Positions 31,683 through 40,993 of a stretch of 64,000 bases of DNA are shown piece by piece (within the stretch, counting starts at the first letter, position 1; each line of letters starts with the position of its first letter). The DNA comes from CALBPI01 sp039033995 (GTDB lineage: Bacteria > Pseudomonadota > Gammaproteobacteria > Steroidobacterales > Woeseiaceae). The stretch spans positions 62,001-126,000 of the forward strand of contig JBCCBP010000003.1 in the NCBI GenBank assembly GCA_039033995.1. The letters are read 5' to 3'. A model generated the notes under the pieces. The model was not told the DNA's origin. It did no database searches and saw only the letters and a program-made list of their open reading frames with translations. The position numbers and the translations under genes are program-made.

Positions 31683-33908
31683 ATGAATTGGCGTTGGGCT
31701 AGATATTCCGGATGGTCGTTTTTGCTTTCCTTCTTGTTTCTTAGTCCCGTCGTGGCAGAGATCCGGGTGCCGGAAGTCACCGCGGACATTGTGCTGGATG
31801 GGAAGTTGGATGAAGCATTCTGGGCGGATGCCGTCATGGTCACGCTGGACTACGAAACGAGGCCCGCCGAAAACACCCCTGCGCCTGTTCGCACCGAGGT
31901 CTATCTCGCTGACAATGGCGAAGCGCTGCTGGTTGGATTTCGCGCGCTCGACCCGGAGCCGGATGAGATCGTCGCGTATCTCAGCGATCGAGATGCCGCC
32001 TTCAATGATGATTTCGTTGGCATTGCGCTCGACACCTTCAACGACGAGCGCCGCGCATTCGAATTTTTCGTCAATCCGCTCGGCATTCAGATGGACCTGA
32101 CGCTTGACGACATCAACGGCAACGAAGACGACTCATGGAATTCGATCTGGGGGTCGGCCGGTAGCATCAACGCAGAGGGCTTTGTTGTTGAGATCGAGAT
32201 TCCGTTTCGTGTCCTGCAGTTTCCGGCGGGTGATGCGGAGAAGACGTTCGGCGTCGATTTGTTGCGATTCCGTCCACGTGAAAATCGGCTGCGCTTGTCG
32301 AACAACATTCAGGACCGTGATGTGCCGTGCTATTTGTGTCAGCTGGACAAATTGGTCGGGTTTCGCAATGCGTCGGCGGGCAGGAATCTCGTCATCGCAC
32401 CGTCGATGACGGCGGTACGCAATGATTCGATTGGTGATGCCGTAGGCACCGACGCACCGTTGCAAAGCGGTGATGAAGCGTTCGAACCGGCGCTCGATAT
32501 CACCTGGGGTATAACACCTGATGTACAACTTACGGCCACGTTGAATCCGGATTTCTCGCAGGTCGAAGCGGATGTCGCACAATTGCAGATTAACCAGCAA
32601 TTCGCGTTGTTCTTCCCTGAGCGGCGACCGTTCTTTCTAGAGGGTGCAGACTTCTTCGCATCACCCATCAATGCGGTGTTTACGCGCAACGTTGCCGACC
32701 CGGACTATGGTCTCAAAATTACCGGTAAGGCGAATGGTCATACCTTTGGCGTGTTTACCGCCAACGACACGTTGACCAACCTGTTGCTGCCCGGTAATCA
32801 AGGCAGCGATTTAACGTCGTTGGATCAGGCCAGCGACATCGCCGTCGGTCGCTATGCGTATGATGTCGGCGAGAACAGTCGGCTGGGTGCACTCGTGACT
32901 TCCCGTCGGGGCGATGACTATCGCAATACGGTGGTCGGCTTTGACGGTCGTTTTCTGTTTAACGATTACAACGAAATTGAGTTTCAGGTACTCGACACCA
33001 GCACACGATACCCCGATGCGGCGGTACAGGATTTCGGTCTGGATGACGATAAGGCGTCTGGCCTCGCGTATCGGGTGCGAGCTTCCCGTAACACTCGCGA
33101 CTGGAGCTTCTTCGCGATACAACAACGGTTTGATGAAGGGTTTCGGGCGGACCTGGGTTTTGTCCCGCAAGTGGATTATGACCGCACGATCGCGGGCTTG
33201 TACCGCACGTTTTATCCCGAGCCTGGAAAGTGGTGGAACCAGATCGATATCGGTGGTGACTGGGACATCACGCGTACGCGTGATGGTCAGTTTCTTGAGC
33301 GAGAGCTTGAGATGGAGGTGTCGATTCAAGCTGCGCTGCGCTCGTATATCGAATTCGGTGCAGCGGATCGAACCCGCGCGTTCGATGGTGTTCTATACGA
33401 TGAGACACTGGTCTACACCTACGCGGAAATGAACCCGAGTGGTGCGACGTTTCTCGGCTTGTTCGCGCGTACTGGCGATCAGATCGATTTTGACAACGCT
33501 CGGCTCGGGAAATCCACGCGCATCAGCCCACGGATTAACCAGCGATTCGGCGATGCGTGGTCGATCCGTCTGCGTCATACGTGGGAGCGACTGAGTCACG
33601 AAGGTGACGATGTCTTCACCGTCAATCTGACCGACTTCCGTACGCAGTATCAGTTCAATGCACGAGCGTTTCTGCGTTTGGTGCTGACCCATCGCGATAT
33701 CGAGCGTAACGTTGCCAAGTATATCGATCCGGTCGAGCCCGCCTCACGCTCCGTATCCTCGCAGCTGTTATTTTCTTACAAGATCAATCCGCAGACAGTA
33801 TTTTTTCTGGGCTACGGAGACAATCGCGTGGAGGACGACGACTTCGCGTCGTTGACACAAACCGATCGCAGCTTCTTTATGAAAGTCGGTTACGCCTGGG
33901 TGCCCTGA
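31683..33908 (+). CDS. Secreted CBM9-like plus DUF5916 beta-barrel protein
   Basis: A 741-residue protein with signal peptide (FLFLSPVVA). Residues 25-190 look like a family 9 carbohydrate-binding-type beta-sandwich: LDGKLDEAFWADA, YLADNGEALLVGFRA and DDFVGIALDTFNDER are its usual repeats. The rest matches DUF5916, including FFPERRPFFLEGADFF, and ends in aromatic alternating strands (FMKVGYAWVP), suggesting an outer-membrane barrel. Function is unknown; the family is often near hydrolases. It stands alone, and I see no promoter element in the 182 bases before it. Confidence 0.82.
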   Translation: MNWRWARYSGWSFLLSFLFLSPVVAEIRVPEVTADIVLDGKLDEAFWADAVMVTLDYETRPAENTPAPVRTEVYLADNGEALLVGFRALDPEPDEIVAYLSDRDAAFNDDFVGIALDTFNDERRAFEFFVNPLGIQMDLTLDDINGNEDDSWNSIWGSAGSINAEGFVVEIEIPFRVLQFPAGDAEKTFGVDLLRFRPRENRLRLSNNIQDRDVPCYLCQLDKLVGFRNASAGRNLVIAPSMTAVRNDSIGDAVGTDAPLQSGDEAFEPALDITWGITPDVQLTATLNPDFSQVEADVAQLQINQQFALFFPERRPFFLEGADFFASPINAVFTRNVADPDYGLKITGKANGHTFGVFTANDTLTNLLLPGNQGSDLTSLDQASDIAVGRYAYDVGENSRLGALVTSRRGDDYRNTVVGFDGRFLFNDYNEIEFQVLDTSTRYPDAAVQDFGLDDDKASGLAYRVRASRNTRDWSFFAIQQRFDEGFRADLGFVPQVDYDRTIAGLYRTFYPEPGKWWNQIDIGGDWDITRTRDGQFLERELEMEVSIQAALRSYIEFGAADRTRAFDGVLYDETLVYTYAEMNPSGATFLGLFARTGDQIDFDNARLGKSTRISPRINQRFGDAWSIRLRHTWERLSHEGDDVFTVNLTDFRTQYQFNARAFLRLVLTHRDIERNVAKYIDPVEPASRSVSSQLLFSYKINPQTVFFLGYGDNRVEDDDFASLTQTDRSFFMKVGYAWVP

Positions 33909-34045
33909 GCCGCCGTCTCGTCGCGGCAACGAGGACAGCGAGCGCGTAACATAAGGCGGGTGAAAAACTGTGTCATCCGCTAGCGCCGACTTCAGCATCG
34001 GTCTATCCTTGACGAGATACAGGTCTTGCGTGGTGGGGGTTACCA

Positions 34046-34675
34046 ATGCTGTTTTACGATTGCCAACCGGCGCCAAGTCCACGGCGTGTGCGAATCTTTA
34101 TCGCCGAAAAGGGGGTGGATATTCCGGTCCAGCAGATCGACCTTCGTAGTGGCGAACACCTGACCGAGGAATTCAAGGCCAAGAACCCCGATTGCACGGT
34201 GCCGGCTCTGGAACTGGACGACGGTACGGTACTGAGCGAGACCATAGCGATTTGCAGCTACCTGGAAGACACGTATCCCGAGCCGCCGTTAATCGGACAT
34301 GACGCCGCTTCCCGCGCCAACGTGTTGATGTGGAATGCGCGTATCGAGCAGCAAGGTCTCGCTGCCGTTGCCGAGTCGTTTCGTAACCATGCAAAAGGTT
34401 TCAAGGGTCGGGCTGTCACAGGGCCACAGGGCTACGACCAGATTCCCGAGCTTGTGCCGAGAGGACGTGCGCGTACCGAGCAATTCATGGCGATGCTCGA
34501 TCAGCATCTTAAAGGGCGTGCGTTTATTGCAGGCGATCGCTTCAGCATGGCCGACATCACCGCGCTCATCACGATCGACATGGGTGCCTGGATCAAACTG
34601 CCGATTCCCGAGTCTTGCGCCGAGCTGCGGCGGTGGCATGCTGCGGTTTCCGCGCGCGACAGCGCTCGCGTCTAA
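34046..34675 (+). CDS. Glutathione S-transferase
   Basis: A 209-residue two-domain GST. The N-terminal thioredoxin-like domain runs to about residue 80 and has PSPRRVRIFIAEKGVDIP, the cis-Pro in NPDCTVPALELDDG and the Glu-Ser of LSETIAI that binds glutathione. The C-terminal helical domain has the N-capping box FSMADITALITID. A catalytic Ser or Cys near residues 10-12 is not obvious. It lies 18 bases upstream of the ctlX-like gene and may be co-transcribed. Substrate unknown. Confidence 0.9.
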   Translation: MLFYDCQPAPSPRRVRIFIAEKGVDIPVQQIDLRSGEHLTEEFKAKNPDCTVPALELDDGTVLSETIAICSYLEDTYPEPPLIGHDAASRANVLMWNARIEQQGLAAVAESFRNHAKGFKGRAVTGPQGYDQIPELVPRGRARTEQFMAMLDQHLKGRAFIAGDRFSMADITALITIDMGAWIKLPIPESCAELRRWHAAVSARDSARV

Positions 34676-34693
34676 AGCCGACGGAGTAACCGA

Positions 34694-35650
34694 ATGAGCG
34701 GTTTGCAGACCACCAACACGGTGTTCGCGGTGCGCCCTTGCCGATTCCAATCCAATCCGCAGACAGCGTCCAGCAATGCGTTTCAGGCGATCCAGCCATG
34801 GTCCGACGCGGAGGCGTCCAATCGATTGGCGCAACAACAGTTTGACGAGCTAGTCAGGCAGCTCGATCGGCATGGCGTGCGATGCATCGTTATTGAGGAT
34901 GCGCCGGAGCCGCATACACCGGATTCCGTGTTCCCGAATAACTGGATCAGCACGCATGCGGATGGCACGGTCGTGTTGTATCCGATGGAGGCAGTCAATC
35001 GGCGCCTCGAACGACGCCAGGACATTGTCGTCGCCTTGACGAAACAGCATGGGTTCGACGTCGCCCGACAGATTGATCTTTCGACGTTTGAAGCATCTGC
35101 GCAGTTTCTCGAAGGCACTGGCAGTCTTGTCTTCGATCGCGATCACAAGGTCGCGTTTGCTTGCCTGTCTTCACGGACACACGGCGCACCGCTCGATGCG
35201 TTCGATGCGCAACTCGGCTTTCGAAGTGTCCGGTTCGATAGCCTGGACAGCGCCGGCCAACGCATTTATCACACCAACGTGATGATGAGCATCGGTCGAG
35301 AGTTTGCGGTGATTTGCAACGAGTCTATTCCTGACGATCAGCGGGCGCGAGTGCTCGCCGAATTAGAGGCGTTGGAAAAGCGAATCGTGCCGATCAGCTA
35401 CGCTCAACTCGGTGCGTTTTGCGGCAATATGTTGGCGTTACATAATCATCAGGGTGACCAGGTACTTGCGATGTCGCAGCAGGCCTGCGATGCACTGACG
35501 CGAGCAGAACGTGGTTTGCTGGAGGGCTATGCGGATCTGGCCGTCGCCGATATCGCGCATATCGAAACCCAGTCGGGTGGTGGCGTGCGCTGCATGTTGG
35601 CAGAGGTGCATCTACCACCAAGACAATCCGTAGTTAACGCAGTAGACTAG
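34694..35650 (+). CDS. ctlX: Citrulline-utilisation hydrolase CtlX type (arginine-deiminase fold)
   Basis: A 318-residue guanidino/ureido-group hydrolase of the amidinotransferase fold. Substrate residues are in SVFPNNWIST, FLEGTGSLVFDR and the His of YHTNVMMSIG, and the nucleophile is the Cys of GGGVRCMLAEV near the C-terminus. In bacteria with this gene it hydrolyses citrulline or related ureido compounds. It is followed after 47 bases by a second enzyme of the same fold, so they may act in sequence on arginine-derived substrates. Confidence 0.82.
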   Translation: MSGLQTTNTVFAVRPCRFQSNPQTASSNAFQAIQPWSDAEASNRLAQQQFDELVRQLDRHGVRCIVIEDAPEPHTPDSVFPNNWISTHADGTVVLYPMEAVNRRLERRQDIVVALTKQHGFDVARQIDLSTFEASAQFLEGTGSLVFDRDHKVAFACLSSRTHGAPLDAFDAQLGFRSVRFDSLDSAGQRIYHTNVMMSIGREFAVICNESIPDDQRARVLAELEALEKRIVPISYAQLGAFCGNMLALHNHQGDQVLAMSQQACDALTRAERGLLEGYADLAVADIAHIETQSGGGVRCMLAEVHLPPRQSVVNAVD

Positions 35651-35697
35651 GCGACTTTTCGATTAGCGCGCGCAGGCGCTGTGCGCGGGAGACGAAT

Positions 35698-36531
35698 ATG
35701 ACTCAACAACGCGACAAGATCCTGATGTGTCCGCCGGACTACTTCACCGTCAACGAAGCGATTAACCCGTGGATGGCTGGTAATGAAGGTCAACCGGATC
35801 AGCAACTCGCTGCACAGCAGTGGGATACGCTGGTTGCGAAAATCAGCGAGTTTGCCGACGTTGTCACAATGCCGGCGCAACCCGAACTACCCGATATGGT
35901 GTTTACTGCGAACGCAGGCGCTGTCTATGGCGAGAAAGCGATCGCTAGTCATTTCATGCCGCACGAGCGACGCCCTGAAGAGCAGCACTTCAAACAGTGG
36001 TTTCGTGACAATGGATTTGAGTTGCTTGACCTTGACGAAAAGCTGGGCTTCGAAGGTGCAGGCGATTGTCTGGTCGATCGCGGTGGGCCGTGGTTATGGA
36101 CAGGCTATGGTTTCCGCACAGAACTCGAAGCACATTCGGCGATCGCCGATTTTTTCGGTCGTGAACTCGTGTCTATCAAACTGGTCGATCCGCGTTTCTA
36201 TCACATCGATACGTGCTTTTGTCCGTTGACCGACGGCTTTCTGATGTATCACCCGCCGGCCTTCGATTTCGATTCGCGCATGGCGATTGAGACGCGTGTA
36301 CCGCCACACAAGCGTATCGTCGTCGACACCATCGATGCCGGCAACTTCGCTTGTAATGCGGTTAACGTCGGGCACGAGATTTTCGTCAACAGTGCATCGG
36401 AACCACTCAAGGCACAGTTGATGAACGTCGGTTTTCGTGTGCACGAAATCGACCTCTCGGAATTCTTGAAGTCCGGCGGGTCGGCCAAGTGCCTGACGCT
36501 GAAGCTAACGGAGCCGGTCACCGGCGCATGA
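35698..36531 (+). CDS. Dimethylarginine dimethylaminohydrolase/arginine-deiminase-related enzyme
   Basis: A 277-residue enzyme with the amidinotransferase fold. It carries MVFTANAGAVYG, FEGAGDCLVDRG, the His of FYHIDTCFCPL and the nucleophilic Cys in GGSAKCLTLKL, the full catalytic set. It is shorter than arginine deiminase (about 400 residues) and closer to DDAH or ornithine-cyclodeaminase-associated enzymes. GGGAGACG stands just before the ATG. It overlaps the M61 peptidase gene by ATGA. Substrate is arginine-like; exact specificity is unknown. Confidence 0.83.
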   Translation: MTQQRDKILMCPPDYFTVNEAINPWMAGNEGQPDQQLAAQQWDTLVAKISEFADVVTMPAQPELPDMVFTANAGAVYGEKAIASHFMPHERRPEEQHFKQWFRDNGFELLDLDEKLGFEGAGDCLVDRGGPWLWTGYGFRTELEAHSAIADFFGRELVSIKLVDPRFYHIDTCFCPLTDGFLMYHPPAFDFDSRMAIETRVPPHKRIVVDTIDAGNFACNAVNVGHEIFVNSASEPLKAQLMNVGFRVHEIDLSEFLKSGGSAKCLTLKLTEPVTGA

Positions 36532-38327
36532 GCAAGCTGCGCTATCGTGTCGGTGCCTCGGCACCCTCGACCCATCTGTTTGATGTCACTATTGATGTGC
36601 CGCAGATTGCGCGGCAAACGATACAACTCGAGCTGCCAGTCTGGATACCCGGGAGCTACATGGTGCGTGACTATGCGCGGCATGTTGTCAATCTAAGTGC
36701 GCGGGAGGAAAACGGCGACAGCACCGCCGTAACGCGAGTCGGCAAGTCTCGCTGGTCGGTCGCCTCAGCAGGGCAAGCCGTACAGATCTCGATGACAGTC
36801 TATGGCTGGGATCTTTCTGTCCGTGGTGCACATCTCGATCAGTCGCATGCTTACTTTAATGGCGCCTGCCTGTTGCCGCGTGTCGATGGCATGGATGACG
36901 CCACGCACCTGCTCACGGTCGAGCGACCGGCGGGCCTGCCCACTGAGGCGATTGTGGCGACATCGATGCGTCCCATTGACATCGACGGAGCGGGGTTCGG
37001 CGAGTATGTCGCAGACGAATATGACGAGCTGATCGATCACCCGTTCGAGATTGCTGTGCAGCAATGCGTGGAATTCGAAGCGGCGGGTATCCCGCACCGG
37101 TTTTTCCTGCGCGGTGCGCCAACATTCGATCACACGCGTCTTGCAGAAGACTGTACTCGCATTTGTGCGCACCACCACACGCTGCTCGGTACGCCGCAGG
37201 AGCTCGATCGCTATGTGTTTCTGGCCTATGCGTTGGATCAGGGGTATGGCGGTCTCGAGCATCGTTGGGCGAGCAGTCTTGCCATCAGTCGCAGCGCGTT
37301 GCCGCAGCCATTCGGTCAAACCGACGAAAAGGCGTATCGAACGCTACTCGGCTTGATCAGTCACGAGTACTTTCACCTGTGGAACGTTAAGCGGCTGAAG
37401 CCGGCTGCTTTCGTGCCGATGGATCTGTCGAGAGAAGTGCACACCGAATTATTGTGGGTGTTTGAAGGCATCACGTCTTACTACGACGACCTTGGTTTGG
37501 TGCGCGCCGGCGTCATCTCGCCGGACGAATATCTCGTTCTGCTCGCACAAAACCTGACGCGTATCCTGCGAACGCCGGGTCGACATCAGCAACCGGTTGG
37601 CGAATCGAGTTTCGATGCGTGGACGAAGTTCTACAAGCAAGACGAGAATGCGCCGAACGCTATCATCAGCTACTACGCCAAAGGCGCTTTGGTGGCATTG
37701 GCGTTGGATTTGATGCTGCGACGCGATACATCGACGACGCTCGATGACGTGATGCGCGAATGCTGGCAACGTTTCTATCTCAACGGCGGTAGCGGCATGC
37801 CCGAAGATGGCCTCGAGTGTGTTGCCAGTGAACTTGCCGGTCAATCGCTGCAGTCATTTTTCGATCATGCGGTGCGCGGTACGGACGATATTGATATCGC
37901 GGCTTTGTTCGACTCGGTGGGCGTGCGCTATGAAGTGCAAGCGGCTACCGGCGCGGACGATGCCGGTGGTGTGGCTGCGGATAGCGGGCACTATCATGCC
38001 TACATGGGGCTGAGACTCGATCCGCGCCAGCCAGGACGGATCGCCACCGTCATCAACGATAGTCCTGCCGCGCACGCAGGGTTATCAGCCAACGATGTGT
38101 TGGTTGCCGTTGATCACCAAAAAATAGACCGTGCGGGGTTAGATCGATTGCTGCGTCTGTCTGAACCGGGCGCCCAGGTGCGTGTGCATGCGTTCCGCCG
38201 CGATGAGCTGATCACGACGAATCTCACGCTGTCTGCACCACCATTGGATACCGTAGCGCTTTCTCTGCGAGATGACGTGAAAGCCACGACTGAGTCGCGT
38301 CGTGATGCGTGGCTAAGGTATCGCTAA
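36528..38327 (+). CDS. M61-family metallopeptidase with PDZ domain
   Basis: A 599-residue zinc peptidase. It has the substrate-binding GGLEHRWAS, the zinc motif HEYFHLWNVKR and the distal Glu in FEGITSYYDDL, the M61 (glycyl aminopeptidase) set. A PDZ domain runs from about residue 480 (GLRLDPRQPGRIATVI, SPAAHAGLSANDVLVAVD). From the start at 36528 there is no signal peptide, so it is probably cytosolic. The ATGA overlap suggests coupling to the upstream arginine-type hydrolase, possibly for peptide or amino-acid use. Confidence 0.9.
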   Translation: MSKLRYRVGASAPSTHLFDVTIDVPQIARQTIQLELPVWIPGSYMVRDYARHVVNLSAREENGDSTAVTRVGKSRWSVASAGQAVQISMTVYGWDLSVRGAHLDQSHAYFNGACLLPRVDGMDDATHLLTVERPAGLPTEAIVATSMRPIDIDGAGFGEYVADEYDELIDHPFEIAVQQCVEFEAAGIPHRFFLRGAPTFDHTRLAEDCTRICAHHHTLLGTPQELDRYVFLAYALDQGYGGLEHRWASSLAISRSALPQPFGQTDEKAYRTLLGLISHEYFHLWNVKRLKPAAFVPMDLSREVHTELLWVFEGITSYYDDLGLVRAGVISPDEYLVLLAQNLTRILRTPGRHQQPVGESSFDAWTKFYKQDENAPNAIISYYAKGALVALALDLMLRRDTSTTLDDVMRECWQRFYLNGGSGMPEDGLECVASELAGQSLQSFFDHAVRGTDDIDIAALFDSVGVRYEVQAATGADDAGGVAADSGHYHAYMGLRLDPRQPGRIATVINDSPAAHAGLSANDVLVAVDHQKIDRAGLDRLLRLSEPGAQVRVHAFRRDELITTNLTLSAPPLDTVALSLRDDVKATTESRRDAWLRYR

Positions 38328-38425
38328 AGCACCCATCTTGTCTGTTTGTTGACAAGGCTTTGTCGACTAAGGCATGCTTGCGCGCATTCGATGGCGCAAT
38401 GCCATCGCAACTTAGGTACCAGCCG

Positions 38426-38521
38426 ATGAATCAGTCACAGTCGATCAGCGCAGTGTTTGCCGCGATGATTCGCGTGCGTCTGACGCAAGGCCAGTACTCA
38501 GGGCTTCCTGTCTCGCACTAA
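38426..38521 (+). CDS. Possible 31-residue leader peptide before the MATE gene
   Basis: A short frame of 31 codons with an ATG and only a weak ribosome site. Right after its stop come two hairpins, ACCGC-ATC-GCGGT (38521-38533) and CAGGC/GCCTG (38557-38571), and the MATE start is 100 bases downstream. This is the layout of translation-attenuated efflux genes, but the frame has no codon-use evidence. The remaining sequence of 38328-38620 shows only a TTGACA at 38350. Confidence 0.3.
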   Translation: MNQSQSISAVFAAMIRVRLTQGQYSGLPVSH

Positions 38522-38620
38522 CCGCATCGCGGTCAACCACCAACGCTGACACCCTTCAGGCTTTTCGCCTGGCCATTTGCTGTTGTGTACCGCTGCCGCT
38601 TGGCAGCTCAGGAAATCCTC

Positions 38621-40027
38621 ATGTTGTCTTTACAGGTTCGCCGTCGAACACGGACTCTAGTCTCTTTACTGCGCGAGTCGCTGCGCGATGAAGAACGAGA
38701 CTATACGCGTGGTTCGATACGACGCGCGCTGGTTCTGCTGGCCATTCCAATGATTCTCGAAATGTCGATGGAGGCGATCTTCGCTGTTGTCGATATCTTT
38801 TTTGTCGCTCGGTTAGGTCCGGCTGCCGTAAGCACCGTGGGCATCACCGAGGCGATGATGACCATTCTGTACGCGGTCTCCATTGGTATTGCGATGGCGA
38901 CAACGGCGATGGTGGCGCGACGTGTTGGTGAACGTCGTCGTCGAGCCGCCGCTGCGGTAGCGGGACAGTCGCTATGGGTGGCTGCACTACTGGCCACGTT
39001 GATTGGTGTCATTGGCGGATGGTACGCACCGGAGCTGTTGACGTTGATGGGCGCATCGGACGAGGTCATTACCACCGGGTCGCGCTACACGACAGTCATG
39101 TTCGCGGGCTCTGCGAGCATCTTCTATCTGTTTCTGTTCAACGCCATTTTTCGTGGTGCGGGTGATGCGACCATCGCGATGCGTAGTTTGTGGATCGCCA
39201 ATGCCATCAATATCGTGCTCGACCCCTGTCTGATCTTTGGCCTGGGGCCGTTTCCGGCGATGGGGCTCACCGGCGCGGCGGTCGCGACGACCATTGGTCG
39301 TACCGTCGGTATTGTCTATCAGCTCATGAGCCTACGCCGCACACACGGTCGCTTGCGGATGACACGGCATGCCTTGCGTCTGCGCTGGCCGATGTTACGT
39401 CGGCTATTGCGTGTTTCGGCAGGTGGCGTTGGTCAGTATCTGATTGTGACGTCGAGCTGGGTGTTGGTGATGCGCGTCTTGACCGTATTCGGTACGCAGG
39501 CGGTAGCGGGCTTCACGATCGCCATGCGCGTGATTTATCTCGTGTTCCTTCCCGCCTGGGGTCTGGGTAATGCCGCGGCGACGCTGGTCGGTCAGAACCT
39601 CGGCGCGAAGCAGCCGGAACGCGCCGTGCGTTCCGCCTGGCAGGCAACGTGGGCTAACGTCGCCTTCATGGCGCTGGTGGCGATTGTCTTTGTCGGTGTT
39701 CCCGAGTTCTTGCTACGCGGTTTCACCAAAGATACCGACGTCATTGCAATTGGCGCGATGTGTTTGCGCATCGTCGGCGCTGGCTTGCCGATCGCGGCCA
39801 TCGGCATGATCCTGACGCAAGGCATCAACGGTGCGGGCGATACAGCGACGCCGACATGGTTGAACTTTATCGCCTATTGGCTGCTGCAGATTCCACTCGC
39901 ATGGTGGTTCGCGCAATGGTTCGCCGAGCCCGGTGTCGCCTGGGCGCTGCTGATCTCCGAGGTGACCTTCAGTATTCTCGCGATCATCGTATTTCGACGC
40001 GGTCGCTGGCAGCGACAGGATGTCTGA
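38621..40027 (+). CDS. MATE-family efflux transporter
   Basis: A 468-residue multidrug/toxin exporter with twelve membrane helices in two homologous halves (RALVLLAIPMILEMSME at the start and the second half from about RWPMLRRLLRVSAGG). Motifs FFVARLGPAAVSTVGI and GINGAGDTATPTW fit the NorM/DinF branches. The ATG at 38621 is preferred, with AGGAAAT before it. It ends 5 bases before the stop of the convergent dienelactone hydrolase gene. Substrate unknown. Confidence 0.92.
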   Translation: MLSLQVRRRTRTLVSLLRESLRDEERDYTRGSIRRALVLLAIPMILEMSMEAIFAVVDIFFVARLGPAAVSTVGITEAMMTILYAVSIGIAMATTAMVARRVGERRRRAAAAVAGQSLWVAALLATLIGVIGGWYAPELLTLMGASDEVITTGSRYTTVMFAGSASIFYLFLFNAIFRGAGDATIAMRSLWIANAINIVLDPCLIFGLGPFPAMGLTGAAVATTIGRTVGIVYQLMSLRRTHGRLRMTRHALRLRWPMLRRLLRVSAGGVGQYLIVTSSWVLVMRVLTVFGTQAVAGFTIAMRVIYLVFLPAWGLGNAAATLVGQNLGAKQPERAVRSAWQATWANVAFMALVAIVFVGVPEFLLRGFTKDTDVIAIGAMCLRIVGAGLPIAAIGMILTQGINGAGDTATPTWLNFIAYWLLQIPLAWWFAQWFAEPGVAWALLISEVTFSILAIIVFRRGRWQRQDV

Positions 40028-40032
40028 ACAGG

Positions 40033-40902
40033 CTAGGCGAGGTGTTGCTTGAAAAAGGCAATCGTGCGTTCCCACGCCAGTTTCGCCGCGGCTTCTTTGT
40101 ATCGCGGCGTGGAGTAGTTGTGGAAACCGTGTCGCGTGTCAGCGTACTCGTGCATCTCGAAGGTCACGTCGTGACGGCGTAACGCCGCCTCGTAATCCTC
40201 TCGCATCGCGTTAACGCGCGGGTCGTTCTCGGCGTAGTGCACTTGGACCGCGGCGCTGATATCGGCGACTTTGTCGGTATCAGCGGCACGGCCGTAGTAC
40301 GGAACCGCTGCCTGCAGGTCGCCACCCATGCGCGTTGCCAATGCATTGGACATACCGCCGCCCCAACAAAATCCAGTGACACCCAGCGCACCTGTCGACA
40401 AGGCATGTGCTTTGACAAAGCGCGCACTGTTTTCCATGTCTTGCGCGAGTTTGCTGGCGTCGAGATTGCGTTGTAGCGTGCGACCTTCATCATCGTTGCC
40501 GGGGTAGCCGCCGACAGGGTAGAGCCCGTCCGGCGCGAGCGCGAGAAAACCCGCGACCGCGGCGCGTCGCGCAACGTCTTGAATATAAGGGTTCAGTCCG
40601 CGGTTTTCGTGCATGACGAGCACCGCAGGGAATGGACCTTCGCCGCTGGGTTGCACCAGGTAGCCACGCATTTCGCCGCTACTGCCACCCGGTGACGGGT
40701 AGTTGACCCAGGTTGCCTTGATGCGCTCGTCGGTAAATAACACTTCGTGCGCGTCTGCATAGTTGGGCAGCATCGCAGCGGCCATCGCAGCACCCGCCGC
40801 ACTGCCGCCTGCGCGTTCAAAGAACGTGCGTCGGCTGATATGGCCGTGACAGTACTCGTCGTACAAATCAAAAACGGTTTCGTCGATTCGCTGGTCGGTC
40901 AT
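40033..40902 (-). CDS. Dienelactone-hydrolase-family protein with Tat-like signal
   Basis: A 289-residue alpha/beta hydrolase. Residues 20-48 (SRRTFFERAGGSAAGAAMAA) look like a twin-arginine signal. The catalytic triad is the Cys of GFCWGGGMSN, the Asp of ENDPR and the His of RHGFHN, as in dienelactone hydrolases acting in aromatic degradation. The Cys nucleophile is typical. It stands alone on the minus strand, with 91 bases to the methyltransferase pair. Substrate unknown. Confidence 0.87.
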   Translation of the reverse strand: MTDQRIDETVFDLYDEYCHGHISRRTFFERAGGSAAGAAMAAAMLPNYADAHEVLFTDERIKATWVNYPSPGGSSGEMRGYLVQPSGEGPFPAVLVMHENRGLNPYIQDVARRAAVAGFLALAPDGLYPVGGYPGNDDEGRTLQRNLDASKLAQDMENSARFVKAHALSTGALGVTGFCWGGGMSNALATRMGGDLQAAVPYYGRAADTDKVADISAAVQVHYAENDPRVNAMREDYEAALRRHDVTFEMHEYADTRHGFHNYSTPRYKEAAAKLAWERTIAFFKQHLA

Positions 40903-40993
40903 GGCGCTGCTCCTGAGAGTTTAGATCACTGGTGATCGAGTATAGCTGATCGTCAGTCTACTCATTGTTCACTGACAGACTTCGCGAGCTGCC

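Noticed and set aside
40903..40993. Inverted TCAGTCTA/CACTGACAG elements between two minus-strand genes
   Set aside because: Arms do not pair well enough and no T-run follows.
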